From Chelydra serpentina (taxonomy: Eukaryota; Chordata; Testudines; Chelydridae): a DNA stretch of 64,000 nt. Where the stretch lies: assembly GCA_037349315.1 (NCBI GenBank), contig JBAIAC010000027.1:16043501-16107500 (forward strand), given 5' to 3'. Made by a program: the position numbers and the translations under genes. Shown one piece after another: positions 14,101 through 27,509 of the stretch. The stretch's first letter is position 1; every line of letters begins with the position of its first letter. The notes under the pieces were generated by a model. It searched no databases, was not told the origin of the DNA, and worked only from the letters and a program-made list of their open reading frames with translations.

Positions 14101-17100
14101 AGTGAATCCTCAACTTGGCTAACTTTCTATTACCTAACATGTTTTCTCTTTCTTTTTTTTTTTAGATGTTGGCCAGTTCCTGTCAAATATCAGAACAATT
14201 TTAGAATCACTTTTGTCCCAATACAGTGGCAAACATATAGTAGAAAAATTAAGTAACTCTGTTTTTGCCATGGCAACCCGTCAGCTGGTAGGTGAATGAC
14301 TGGAATGTCCTACCGTTTTCCTTTAGTGTGAATATATTTATGAAGGCTTTGTAACTTTTAGTTGTTTTTTGTTTTTTTTCTTCCTTAGGTGATTTTCTTG
14401 TTGGATTTCTGCACTTTAGACATTCCACACTGTACCCTACTTCAGGGTTTCAGTACCCTGACAGAGCTGCTGAAGAACCTTTGTAGTGAACCTGGAGAAA
14501 GTCCTAATAAGGTAGCCTAAGATGGATACTCTACGCCTCTGATTCTCTGTAACCTTTTGAATTCTTCCTCTCCTTTGTCCACCGTCAGTGTATCAGATGC
14601 GTTCCTGTCCCTTCAGGAGCTCTCGAAAGTGATTTTGAGCATTTTTATAGCAGAGAAGTCACATCTACAAGTATGTAACCAGGTTACGTAAGAAAACTGT
14701 TCAGAACATACAACCCTTAAAGGGACTACACATTCATCATCACCTTATTTCAAAAGATCACATTTACTTACATAAAATGTGTTGTGAATCAAATGAAAAT
14801 GCTATGGTCACTTCCTTCAATGGTTCTCAATCTTTCCAGACTACTGCACCCCTTTCAGGAGTCTGATTTGTCTTGTGTACCCCAAGTTTCACCTCACTTA
14901 AAAACTACTTGCTTACAAAATCAGACATAAAAATACAAAAGTGTCACAGCACACTATTACTGAAGAATTGCTTACTTTCTCATTTTTGCCATATAATTAT
15001 ACAATAAATCAATTGGAATATAAATAGTGTACTTACATTTCAGAATATAGTATATACAACAGTATAAAACAAGTCACTCTGTATGAAATTTTAGTTGGTA
15101 CTGACTTTTCTAGTGCTTTTTATGTAACCTGTTGTAAAACTAGGCAAATATCTAGATGAGTTTATGTATTCCCTGGAAGACCTCTGTGTGGATACCCCTA
15201 GTAGGTCAGTTACTATGTGATAAAAATAGATTAAGAAGTTCATGTGAATTAATGTTGTTGATGTATAACAAAAGATAGGACCCTTGTCCTGGGAGCTTGC
15301 AGTTTAACACACAGATCTGTGTTGGGAAAGATTAATGGGATACATTGGTTTAAAGGAGTGAGTGGAAGTTTTTAAAGCGTACTGTAAAGTTTGAAATAAG
15401 ATTGGGCACCTACTCCCAAGTATATGGAGCTGCATGATGAAATGCAGAGCCAAGAGTGGGCAATGTATCTGTTGTGGTCCTTATACTGCAATGAGAGGTG
15501 TGGTATCTGAGTACATAAAAGCAGATAAAGAGAAGGGGAGAGTGGATTGCGAGGTATGGAGTTGGAGGAGAGTAAGAAGAAATACGAGCAGGAATATATT
15601 GAAGGGTGAAATTATGCCTTTGTTCTGAAGATGGGAATGAAGAGCTTGCACTTGATTTAGTTAAAAAACATGCTGGTGAAAGGGAGTAGTGATGCAATTG
15701 ATATGGCAGCAGAGGAAGATGGTCAGCATTTTGGATAGACTGGTTTTGAGAGAGATGAGTGACTGGGAGTCCAGAGAGCAGACGATTTATAGTTAACCAA
15801 AGCTTGCATGAGGGTTCGGGTAGTTTGAATAGATAGCAGAGGATGGGCTTTGGAGGTGATAAAAAGGAAGGGAAGATGAGAGGTTTCCTGAGAGCCTGGG
15901 TATGGGAGGAGGAGCGATAAGTAGATGATGACACTGAGATTATGAGCCTGTAAAATACATAGGACAGTGGAGAAGGATTGAAGACAGGAGAGAGAGAGAG
16001 AAGAGGAAAAATAAAAAGTTAATAAAATACTAGTACATGCTTCATAATCTTACTTGGCGTCATTCTTTATAGTGATGTAAGTAGAGGGATAAGTGCTTAC
16101 AGTACATGTATATGGCTACTCTAAACTGTGGACTCAGATGTGAAATACTGTAGTGCTGTAATCCTCCTCCTGAATGCTTTGCATTTGTACCCTGTAAGGT
16201 GAAAGTTGTTATATTTAATTATGCAGGTGGACATGGAAAGCTGGCAGCAAGAACAACCCGTGGTGCTGCGAACATGGACAATGGAATCTCCTCACAACTA
16301 TGAAAATAATTGCCATGAGGTCTCCATCTTCCTTTGTCCTGGGACAACTTACTTTGAGGTGGAATTTGATGACAAATGTGAAACAGAAAGGAGGTAACTG
16401 AACAGTGTGCCATCTCGGACTCCAAAAATGATCCACAAAGGGGCAAATCCTGCACGGTGTGCAGAGAACCATTACCTACTCCACCAACTTCTCCCTCCGC
16501 ATGCATGACCCACCCTGTACTCTTCTTTGCATCCCTGCTTAAAGATTCTTGACACAGCTGAGCTCCCACTTGAAAGGGTGCGGGCAAACTCTTTGCACAG
16601 ACCGCAAAGAGTGTCAAGGCTCGGCTCCCTCAGGCAGTGGAACTATGCTTTCTGTTGATTACTCTTGTATTATTGCTTGAAAAAACCCGTGGCCATCATT
16701 GCGTGTTCCCAGCACTCACTTTACCCTACTTGAGCACAACTATGCCAAAGTCCAGTCGTTTCTGTAACTTTTCTCTGTTTCTTTCTGGCTTGCCACTGAG
16801 AAATGCTTAATATTTGAACTTGATATTAAGGATCAGGGAGCTCTGTTGTAGAAATGACCATATGTGTGCTGTATGAAGTAATGAAATGTTTATATAATCA
16901 TCTAAAGCAGTAGATACATCTCTGAAGGGAATGTGTCTACATTTCTGAGTCTCCAGAGTGGGGTGGTTAGGGAAGTATGAGAAATTCCAAAGTAAACTTG
17001 CCCTGCGTTTTTATTTTTAAAACTTTTGAAGTAATGAGTTGCGCTCTCCACAGATATGATTACCTGGAGTTTACTGATGCCAGAGGTGCAAAAACTCGTT

Positions 17101-20100
17101 ATGATACAAAGGTTGGCACTGAGAAGTGGCCCAAGGTGAGTGACTTTAAAAATTGTGCAAAATATACATATGTTAATATTAGGGTACCCTGGAACTCTGT
17201 GGTGTGTTAGCATCAAAGGTAAGAGGTTCTGCAGAGACCTTCTAATCCAATAACTTCTTATCTTTGGTGTGGGTGTGTGCGCACGCCCACCTCTAATGCT
17301 GGGGAGGGAGGGGAGAATCTGTAATTCCACATTGATACAAATGAATAGAATAAATGACCCAGAAGGTCCTTTCCAGTACTCATGTCTGATTAACTCAGTA
17401 CCAGCTAGCATGTAGAAAACCATGTTTCACTGCCGTTAAACATACAGTTGAAATTCTTCTCTGATCCTCCTTGTACCTCATTAATTTTAAATAGGTTTTG
17501 AGATGGCAAGTTGAATTCATTTTTTATTTTCCTGTGGCCACTCAGGTGCTACTTCATAGCTACTCCAATGTAACCTTTCCCTGCCATTATATATTTGTTT
17601 AACATGAAAAGCTGTATTGTGGGCTGAAACTTTCAATTATTCTTTTGAATAGAAAGTTGAAACTTTAATTGCTGTAGGCTTTTCAGTCATGTGGTGGGGG
17701 GCTAGCACATATTACAGAGAAAACATGGGAATATTGACAAACACAATTGCTGAAGGAAATTCATGACCCCGAAATGTCTTCCTGTCATGTACATTTGGCA
17801 AAATGGCTGTTTTGTTGCTCTGTAGAAAGTGACCTTTAAGGCTGGCCCACGGCTGCAGTTTCTCTTTCACTCTGACAGCAGTAATAATGAGTGGGGCTAC
17901 AAGTTCTCCATCACTGCTTATGGCCTACCAGATGTCGCAGTTTCTTGGGGCTTGGATTTACAGCTCCTTGTATCCAAGCTGATGGGGCGCTTGGCTTCGC
18001 GGAGTATGGCACTGAAATCCCAGCTGGGTAAGTTGAATTAGTTTCTCTAGCAATCATACTTCCATGATGGGGGTGAGGTGCAAGAATCTAATATTTTTAT
18101 ATTCTTAAAAGGAATACAGATTGTTCCAGCCCATTCATATTTGAAAACAGAATATCCTGACTAGGTTGCCAGTTACAGGCCAAGTTGGTAATGACCAAAA
18201 TTTTTAACCCTCTGGTGACTTTTTAGTGGGCCATCTGCAGCAAGTTTGATTGCTGCCCTATGCGAACTCTTTAACCTTCTCTCTGGGAACATTACAAAAA
18301 AACTCCATCACTATTGGCACCGTTTGCACTCTTAAGAGACCAGGAGTGGAATGGACTTGGAGACATAACTACTCTGACCCTTGAAGGTGGTCATGTTAAG
18401 TGTTAAAGCACATTGTGTGGGGGGGACGCTTTCATTGCCATTGCATATGCTGTATCTTTTCTGTGGATTTCATGAGGATTTTGTTCTCCATAGTTTGGCA
18501 GCATTAAATTTGCACCAGAAAATGGAAAAAGTAGGAATTCATAGTACATAATTTATGCTGATTTTAAAATGTTCCATTTGATCGTTTGGAATTTCTTAAA
18601 TCTAAAAGGAGCTGGGGGAACACTTATTTCAGTTCCTGTATTGGAGCACCATATGTCAACATAATCTGTAGTTTATTTACTAGACCTCTGAACCATAATG
18701 CAAAATTCATTCTGATATTAACTTCTGTTTGTGTGTGGTGAGGGGTCAGTATGAAACTTCATGAGTGCTTTGCAGTGTAGAACCTGTCCATGTGATTTGG
18801 CCAGATTTCTGTTCTGTCTGCTTAAATTTTCCCTGAAGTTTTCAGTCATGATTCTGTTTTTGATTGTTTACCAGTATTCTGGTATCACCCACAATATATT
18901 AAGCACTGTCTACACGCAAAGGGAGGTGAAATCCCTGCCCCAGAGAGCTTGCTTTTCAAGGCCTTGGTGCCACAATCTCTTATGCGCATATTTAACTTCA
19001 GTCATGAGAGTAGTGAATTCAATTGGGCTGCTCACATAAGTAAAGTTAAGAGTGCATGTGTTTGCGGGGATTTAGGCCTGTGAAGATAGACAGCATACAA
19101 AGGATTGGCCACAGGTATTAAAATCGTATATATGAATTAAGATTTTCAAAAAAAGGAGCCCAAAGTTAGGAACCTATGTCTATATTTAGACACATGCTTT
19201 ATTTTTCAAAAGTGCTGAGCATCCTGTAGCTCTCATTGAGGTCAACAGTAGCTTTTAAGTTGTCAGGACTCCAGAAAGTCAGGCATATGGCTAGCTGTGG
19301 GTTTGGGAACTTAAGTTTAGGGTTTCTGTTTTTGAAAAGCTGTACCTCAATGTATACGTTTTTATGCATTTTGTTGCATGCTATGGGTTATGGCATGTCA
19401 GGGGTGGATGAAGTAATAACCCTGCATCTGTAGCTTGTAAAGTGCTTTGAGAACCTTATTAATGAGTAGTCAGATACTATGGTCATGAGTACAGTTTAGA
19501 TGTTTAAATGTAGGGCCTTTCACAATAGCAACATGCTGTAGCATTGTATTGGTTAATCTGCATTAATGTCCGCAGTAAGACTGTACAGGAGTGGTGTGAT
19601 ATCTGTCTGCTGCATATGTGGCACTAAACATCACGAGTAACTGTTAGTCTAAGACATTTTTGTTCAACATGCCGTTTCCTTTTTGTTTTCCTTTTGTGGC
19701 AGGTGTTTAAAATTATGCATTATTGCCATCATATAAAATTGAACAAAAATGTTTAGTATTGAACATAAATCCACGTTTGTCTTGCTGTTTTTGCAGAGCT
19801 AGGTAGTGAAGCAGAGTTGCCTCCTTCAAAAGTGACATCAGTTCTTAATTCTCCTTTATGGAAACCCGTCTTCAGGCATCAGATGTGTCCTGAGGCGACT
19901 TGGGAAGCAAATGAATCCAGTCAAATGCACCAAAATCAAAAAGAGGTATTTAGGCCACTGTTTCTGTTTTATTGGTAGGAAAACACTATGCATAAGAGTG
20001 GTTTTATTTTAGGCTTAATGAGCTGACACATCTCTAACTGTACACTGCTAGGCTGAGGTTGCCATTTCATGAGCTCTTGAATTGTCAAAGGAGAAATTTT

Positions 20101-23100
20101 TTGTTCTGTGCCCTTTATATTAAGTTGTCGACAGTCTGAGGTGTGTGTGGGTTGCTCAAATATATAAATGAGATGTAAGCATTTTTAAACTGATATTAAG
20201 TAAATGTTTTAATACTCTTTCCAGACTAGGAACTCTCATGCGGATGACTGCCGTAACTTTCTTCTCGACTTTGCAAAATCAGATCCTTCCCAGGATCTCT
20301 GTGGACAAAATTCTGAGCTTTACAAAGGACTTATACAGGCATGTAAAAAACAGGCCCCAAAGACAGATATAGTTGCTGGTTCCACTGTTGATCAAGCTGT
20401 GAACGCCACATTTGCTGCTTTGGTGTATCTCACTCCAGATTTATATGGGAAGCTACAAAAATATGGTAACTCTTATATTAGTGAATATATCAATAATGAA
20501 GGCTGATACTTTGTAAGAAATCATATTATAATTCAGTTGTAAAACTTGAAGAATGTATTTAGTTTCATAAATATTCAGAAGGTTAGATGTTTCATCCCGT
20601 ACAAAGAAAATATTACAGTGCTGCACTCATCAATGAGGCAGACCTTGCCACAATAGACTGTAATAAGATTATAATGCTTTGTTAGTGTTTTTCATCATCA
20701 CAGCTCTTTACAAACGTTAGCTAATCATTGCAAATCTTGTAAGTAGGATAGGCAAATAGGGTTTTCCTTGTTTTTAAAGATGAGTAAACTAAGCCAGAGA
20801 CGTTGTGATTTGATTTTTGCACTGGGATTGTAACTCAAAGGTATCTGTCTCCCACCAGTTGTGCCACTAGAACACAACTGTCTCTAATTCAGCCATTTTC
20901 AGCTCTCATTAGATGTTTCCTAAACAGCAAGGAACAAAGTATTTACATTTTAACAGTACTGTTTAGGGAGGAAATGCAATTTAATGCCCTAAAAATTGTC
21001 ACACCATGGAAAGTAAGCTTGCAACCCACTATGAGGTTTTTTTAAATTAATATTCTGCTCCTAACTCATGCAGCTGGATCTCCGTATTGCAACTGGTACC
21101 TTTCCAGAGAGTAGGGTTGCCAACTTTTCTTTCTAATGTACACTACTTTTCTATGTCACAACATGCTATCTGAAGTAAGTTCTCATCTGTTGAATAAAAA
21201 AGTGTTGTTTGGATTCTCAGAGCCTGATTCTGAGGGGTACTGAGCACGTGCAATTCCCATTGAAGTCCTTGGAACAGCCTCTATTTGTCCTGCCTGTACA
21301 TTTGCAGGACCCATATGTATTGACTGTAACTGTATGTACTCATTCATTATTCAACTTTGCAAATAGGTCTGCTGTCCGGCTACCGTAGATGGTTTTAATG
21401 CATTACTAGCCTTTATAGTATATCCATAAGAACAATAGGGAGCAAAACAATATGCCTAGCATTGCCTTAAGAGGTAGATGACAGCGTCTATCACAGCCTT
21501 TTGCAGGTATCTTATTTTAAATCCTTGAGTGAAGTGAAACTGAAGCAGTGAATAAAAGGACTTTCCTCTTTCTTTTTGTTTTCACAGTCATCAGTGGAGG
21601 CAAGATGCCTCTGAATGAAGAGTTTGCACAAGTATATTCTCTGGCTGATGGGATTAGAATATGGATGGTAAGATTATTCAGGATGATTATTTCTATTTGG
21701 GTTTTCTTCTTTCACATAGATTTTTTGCTCCTGGGCCCCAATGCAGAGTCTGTCACTGTACTTTGAAATGCCTTGTAAAAATGGTTTGGTTGGAGGGGGA
21801 GCGGGGTGGTCTGTTTTTATTTTCTCTCAATGATTGCAGATCAAATTTGTTCATCTTAGAAGTAAAAAGATGTTTTTTCCCGACTGCCAGCCCTGCAAAG
21901 TCAATTTTGGCTTTAATAGTCCAGCTTCGGCCTTTCATTTCATGCATCATTTCCAGTATTTAAAGATTCTGTGAGCCAAGCTATTCCCTAGGCTTTTTAG
22001 TGAAGGTGCAGAGGTAGAATTTTGCCCTGCAATTGGAATTCTTTTCATAATAGTATCCTAGAAATGGAGGGCTGGAATGGACCTCGAGAAGTTATCAAGT
22101 TCAGCCTATTGTGCTGAGGTAGAGTTTCCACAATGACAGCCCTACATGTCTATGATACTGACAGGTATTTGTCTAACCTGTTCTTAAAAACCTACAGTGA
22201 CAGGGAGTTCACAATCACCCCTGGAAGCCTATTCCAGAGCTTATGCATCAGCCAAAAAGAAATATCTCCCTCATATAGTTATTTTGGCTCTGCCGTGCTA
22301 AAAGGAGGAGAGGAAAGAGTAGTAAAATAATTGTGGGGTGGGGGGGGCTTGTCATTTAAATCACCAGCTGTGGTTAAAGATCTGCACAGGGATCAGATCT
22401 CTTCGCTGAAAAGAGAAGAGATGCACACAGTTTTACCCGATTTAACGCTTGTTGTGCGCAACATGTCTGAAAGAACTGGTGTCATCAGCTCAGCTTTCCT
22501 TTGGCTTGAAAGAGTCAAGCTTTTCAGTGGATTTCACTGGGTTGTGCCACAGGCTGACCAGCAGGACGTTCTAGACCATAAAGGACTAGTCCTGTATTGG
22601 AGACTTAGCGTGTCTTAAGAATCTCAGGAGTGGACTAATGAGATTCTCTAATTGTGGTGCAGTCTTCTTCATGCTGCCATGCCATCTGGCAAGGCAGGAT
22701 TTCATATTTTTAATTAATTAACATCCTGTCTACAGTTAGAAATGAAGCAGAAGTTCCTGATGGGTAAAGGAAATGATACAGTGGAGAAACAGAATATAGA
22801 AACAAGTGAAGTGAACCCAGAAATCCTTGGTAAGTGTCTTTCCTGATGGCTTAGCCTAACTTTATTTTATGTAGCGCTTCTCATTTTTCCTGTGCTCGAG
22901 GAAATTAATTAGCAGTTTAGGCTATCTTATGCTTAAAACTTTGTGGACAGGGATAAATTAGCTGATGTGATGTGCACTGTCTCCAGTGATTTTTCCTAAA
23001 GAATGAGAGAACCATCAGTACACTGGATCCATCTTACTGATGGTTGGACCGTCACTTTAAAAACTTGTTTGTAATGACACTTCACATGTTGCATACTTTG

Positions 23101-26100
23101 TATGGTTGGTGTGAATATTTTTGAATAGGCACTTAATGTTGGGAGATTCAGACACTCATTATCAAGGGGCAGGAAACCATACTTCCAGGATTTTCTAACC
23201 AGAAGCTAAAAAATTAAGAGCCAATTTCTACTTACCTTACATAGGAAAGGTATTATACAATATTTGATCTGGGGATTCTACTAACTTGCCTTCACACCCC
23301 CTCCCCCCATTTTTATATTGCAGCAAAGCATTGTATTCAGAAGAGCTTGTTGTTGTTAAAATTTTTGCCTGTGAGAGCAAAGGCAAAAGATCTTGCTTCT
23401 GATAACTGGGATGCTTCAGAAGTAGAGGATGTCCAACAGTACCATGATGATAAACGTCAAAGGACTAGTTCTATCATAGAAGCAGATTTTCAAGCAGCAA
23501 ACTCATTGTCTTCGAATGTAGTAACTCACCCTGCTTCTGCAGAAAGGGGTCGAGTGGTAGACTCTGACACAAAGATTAAGCAAGTGCCAGACCCACCCCA
23601 GACAGAAGTAGCCTCTGACTCTCAAAGTAAGCCCCTTGAAAACACAGTTTCACAGCAAGAGGACACAGCATCTCCTCCCTCCACTCCAACTCGCAAATCT
23701 CAGTTCAGCCGTGGAAGACTAAGGCTGCTATCATTTAGATCAATGGAAGAGCCTAAATCAGTGCCCACTGTGAAGGAGAAATATCCTGTACTGAAAAATA
23801 TATTAGACTTTATTAAGGATCAATTACTTTCCCATGAAAGGTGAGCAAACTTGAAAATTTGCAGTCCATCGTATTTAAGGTTGAGTGACTTCAAAGCTTT
23901 CAGATGATGAGATGAAGCATATTTTTGATCTTACTTTAGTAATATTTCTCTAATTTCAGGCACTTGAAAAAACAGTCCATTATATTTTGATATCAAGGCA
24001 TCACACTTATGGCTCACAACCCACCTTAGGCTCTCAAAGAATATTTAATCTGACTCATTTAACTCACGTAGAATTTCAGGATTATGAATAGTGATTACAT
24101 TCCCTTACTGTCCCTATGCTGCAGTTTGCCCTGCTTCATCAAATCTGCTTGTGAGGTGGTGTTGCTTCCTGTCTGTGGTTGAGTAGGGAAAGAACTGCTT
24201 CTGGAAATCACAACTGCCTAGCTGAGTTAGTGAGTCTTGGATAACAGATCTCGAACAGTTAGAGAAGGGATCTTCAAAGGGCCAATCTGTAAATTTTAAC
24301 TGGAGGACATTCTTCCAGAACCAGCCCAAGATTTAGAGGTTGGAACAGGGAGTTGAGAATCCTGGGTTCTATTCCTGGCACTGCCACTCACCCTGCGACT
24401 TTGGGTAAAATATTTGTAAATAACCCATTATTGTTATTCCCAAGGCAATATACAGTACAGTTAATAATTTAGGTGCCAACTCATCAAACTTGTTTAACAT
24501 CTCAAGTGTTGATTGCATTATGAGGGACTGAAGAAAGGGTGTTTTGAAGTCATCATTGGGAGTTTGTGTTTTTTCCTAGTATTTTAAAGGTCCTTGCTTT
24601 GAGAAAAGCCCAAGCCCAAAGTATCCTAGAAGTGCTGAAGACCATCCGCCAGTGTTTAGATTCTCTTGGGCAGCCGCACTGTTTCCATCCACCCTGTGTA
24701 CTCTTTCTCTTGGAACTTCTGGCCTGCCAGAAAGATTTTACAAAGTAAGTATCTTTCTTAGAAAATTAGAGCTAACACTATTCTGTATAACATGTCTGCA
24801 TGCCCTGACTCAATACTGATTGCCCAGGGTGAAAAGAATATGAGATGTGATGGCCTTGTGAATACAGATACAAGAGCAAGTGCATATATTGTGTTGAGAT
24901 CAATATTTAAGTTTGTTTGCCCACTTTCTATGGTGCATTTTGATCGTTTACAATCGCATTTTCATAGTGGTACTTGGAGATTTAGTTGCAATATTCCTAT
25001 TTATGCCAACAGGGGCCTCATCTTACCCGCAGCATATAGCTATTAAAATGTTCCCAGTTATCTAACTGGATCACAGAAAACAAGAAAATGAGACTAAAAT
25101 ACTCTTCAGACATTCACACTCTTCAGCTTTCTGTTTATTATTTCAGTTTAAACTGTTGCCTAAATAGGATCGGTTCATCTTTTTCCTTCGATAAGAATTT
25201 ATGCTGGAGCTAGGCTATCTGGGTTAGATTAATTTTAGTTGCTCTGTCAGCAATACTTGCTTGGGAGAGTTGTTTTCTTTTCCCTTTTGTGACTTTTCTC
25301 CATAAATTAATGTATTAGCTAATCTGCAGTTAGATACTTAGTTGTGGAACTAGCTTCCTCTGGCAGTGTCCTATGGCTAGTGTTTTACCAACTCTTGAGG
25401 AGTCGAGTAAGGTACATCTTTTTAGTCATACAGTTGCTTCACTATGAATATTGGGATGTGGAAAGATATGTGTTCAACACAACTCTTAAGATGGTGATTA
25501 TAATGTTAGTCTATGTAGATTCTAAAGCTGATTTCCTGTGATATGCTGCCCAAACTGAGTTCTCATTATAGAGTGCTGTGTAAGATCTGTTAGCTGCTTT
25601 CTTGCTGTGTGAGAGTTGGGCTTTTCAGTGTCCAGTGGTCAAATGTTATGAGTCATCTTGATACTTTTCACAGTTCCATAGGAACAATATGCATTTGGTG
25701 TCCTGTTTTGCGCCTCACTTCTAATTCTTATTTGGAATAGTGCATCATCTGTTTTGTGGTTTTTAAAAGTGAGCTAAAGTCCTCTTTATTCATGATGGTT
25801 TTTATTAAATTGCTACTTGTATTTGACCAAAGTGTGCTATGTGAAGTAAAGTAGTGGATTCTACATCTGCTAAACTGACTTTTTAACTTTTAGTTATTTT
25901 GGACACTTGGAAGGTTGTGGTGCTGAACTGCACAAAGAAATTCGAGAGTCCTACTATCAGCTTGTTCTCTTTTTGGTCAATGCCATGAAGGGATTTAACA
26001 GCATCAGTGACAGGTATGGAACATAGCCAACCTATGTAACATGGAATGTTGTTTTTGTTACCTTTGTCCTCCCTCAGACCTTCCTATTTTTAGTTACTTT

Positions 26101-27465
26101 TGTTGTCTTGTATCAAATAAGAGTGTAAATTCTGGTAGCGGTGTGACCATTCTTTCCTCTGTTTGTATGCAGTCTGACATGATTAAGGCTACGATTTTGT
26201 CACAGGTCACGGAATCCGTGACTTCCAGAGACCTTTATGACTTGAGCCCCCAGCGCCTGGGAGCTGTAGGGTCCTCCACCACCCCTTTTACTTACAATGT
26301 GTGACAAAATCTTAGCCTTAGCTGTAATTATTATTGGGGCCTTTTGGTGCTACTGTAATATAGAAAATCACTTTTTACTTAATTTTGCTAATTAGTAAGG
26401 ACCAGGATAAAATTCAACAGTACTGGATCACTTTGTTCATTTATTTTGACATATGTAATGTAATTTTTGCCTCTTAGTATACACTTTTAAGTACATCAAT
26501 AATAGTAAATGTACTGTAGCATATTTGGCAAGAATAACAAAGCATTAGTGACAGGAGACCGCACCACAGCACACTCTGCTGTTAAAACTGCACAGTGAGA
26601 CAAACAACCAACTTTTTGATTAGAACAATTGGAATTTTGAAAGCTTGTGGGTTTGTAAAGTAAAGTTCTACTATTCATTTAATTTAACACAGAATAACTT
26701 ATTATTTAAGGCTTTAGTCATAAAATACTTTATATTTTCCCACCAAAATAATATTGCTTCAGCTCCAGATTAAAGCGGTCATGGTTTTCCCAATTTGTTT
26801 AGATCATTGCTCCCCGCCTTATCCTGCGTGCAGACATCCCTCCTTCACCTCTTGGATATGAGCTGGGAACCAAGTGATCTTTCCTTTTTTGTTGACATAC
26901 AGTTACCACTTCTCCTTATGACTATGTCACAAGAAAACATAAGTATTCACGACAGCGTGATTTGGTAAGTCAGCAAGACTACAATTTTTATATAGAACTA
27001 AGTTTTTGTACAGTTTTTGGCAAGAATGCACTCTGAACTTTGAAACAAGTAGTAAAGATGCTGAAGACAGGTGAGGTACAATTTCAAAAGCATCTGTGTC
27101 CCATTTTTCAAAAGCGACTAAATCATTTAGGCTCCCAAGTCCCGTTGTCTTAAGTGCTTTTGAAAATTTAACAGAGAAGTAAAGAGTAATAATTTCTGCA
27201 CTGGCAGAAATTTGTTTTTAAACTGACTATTGCCAAGCAGTGTCACACGCCTGGCAAGTTACCAGGAAGTTAGTCATCATCTTACTCCTCTGGCCAGGAG
27301 CATCACATCTGCATGTCTCACAAAGTGCGTTCATTTTAACCTTACCCTTTTGCCTTTGGCCTGTTTGTTCTAGAAGGAAATAATCTTCATTTTCCTATAT
27401 TCTATCATAGTTACCCAACAGCAGTTCTATGAGCTTGAATTTCCCAGGTGATGTGCATTCTCCCT

Positions 27466-27509
<44 letters not shown>

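Noticed and set aside
15410..15934. 174-residue antisense open frame
   Set aside because: It sits in a purine-rich dispersed repeat. The predicted protein is Ser/Pro/Leu-biased with no recognisable motif.
16219..16617. Antisense frames of 85 and 132 residues over exon 15
   Set aside because: Mirror of a well-supported coding exon. No independent evidence.
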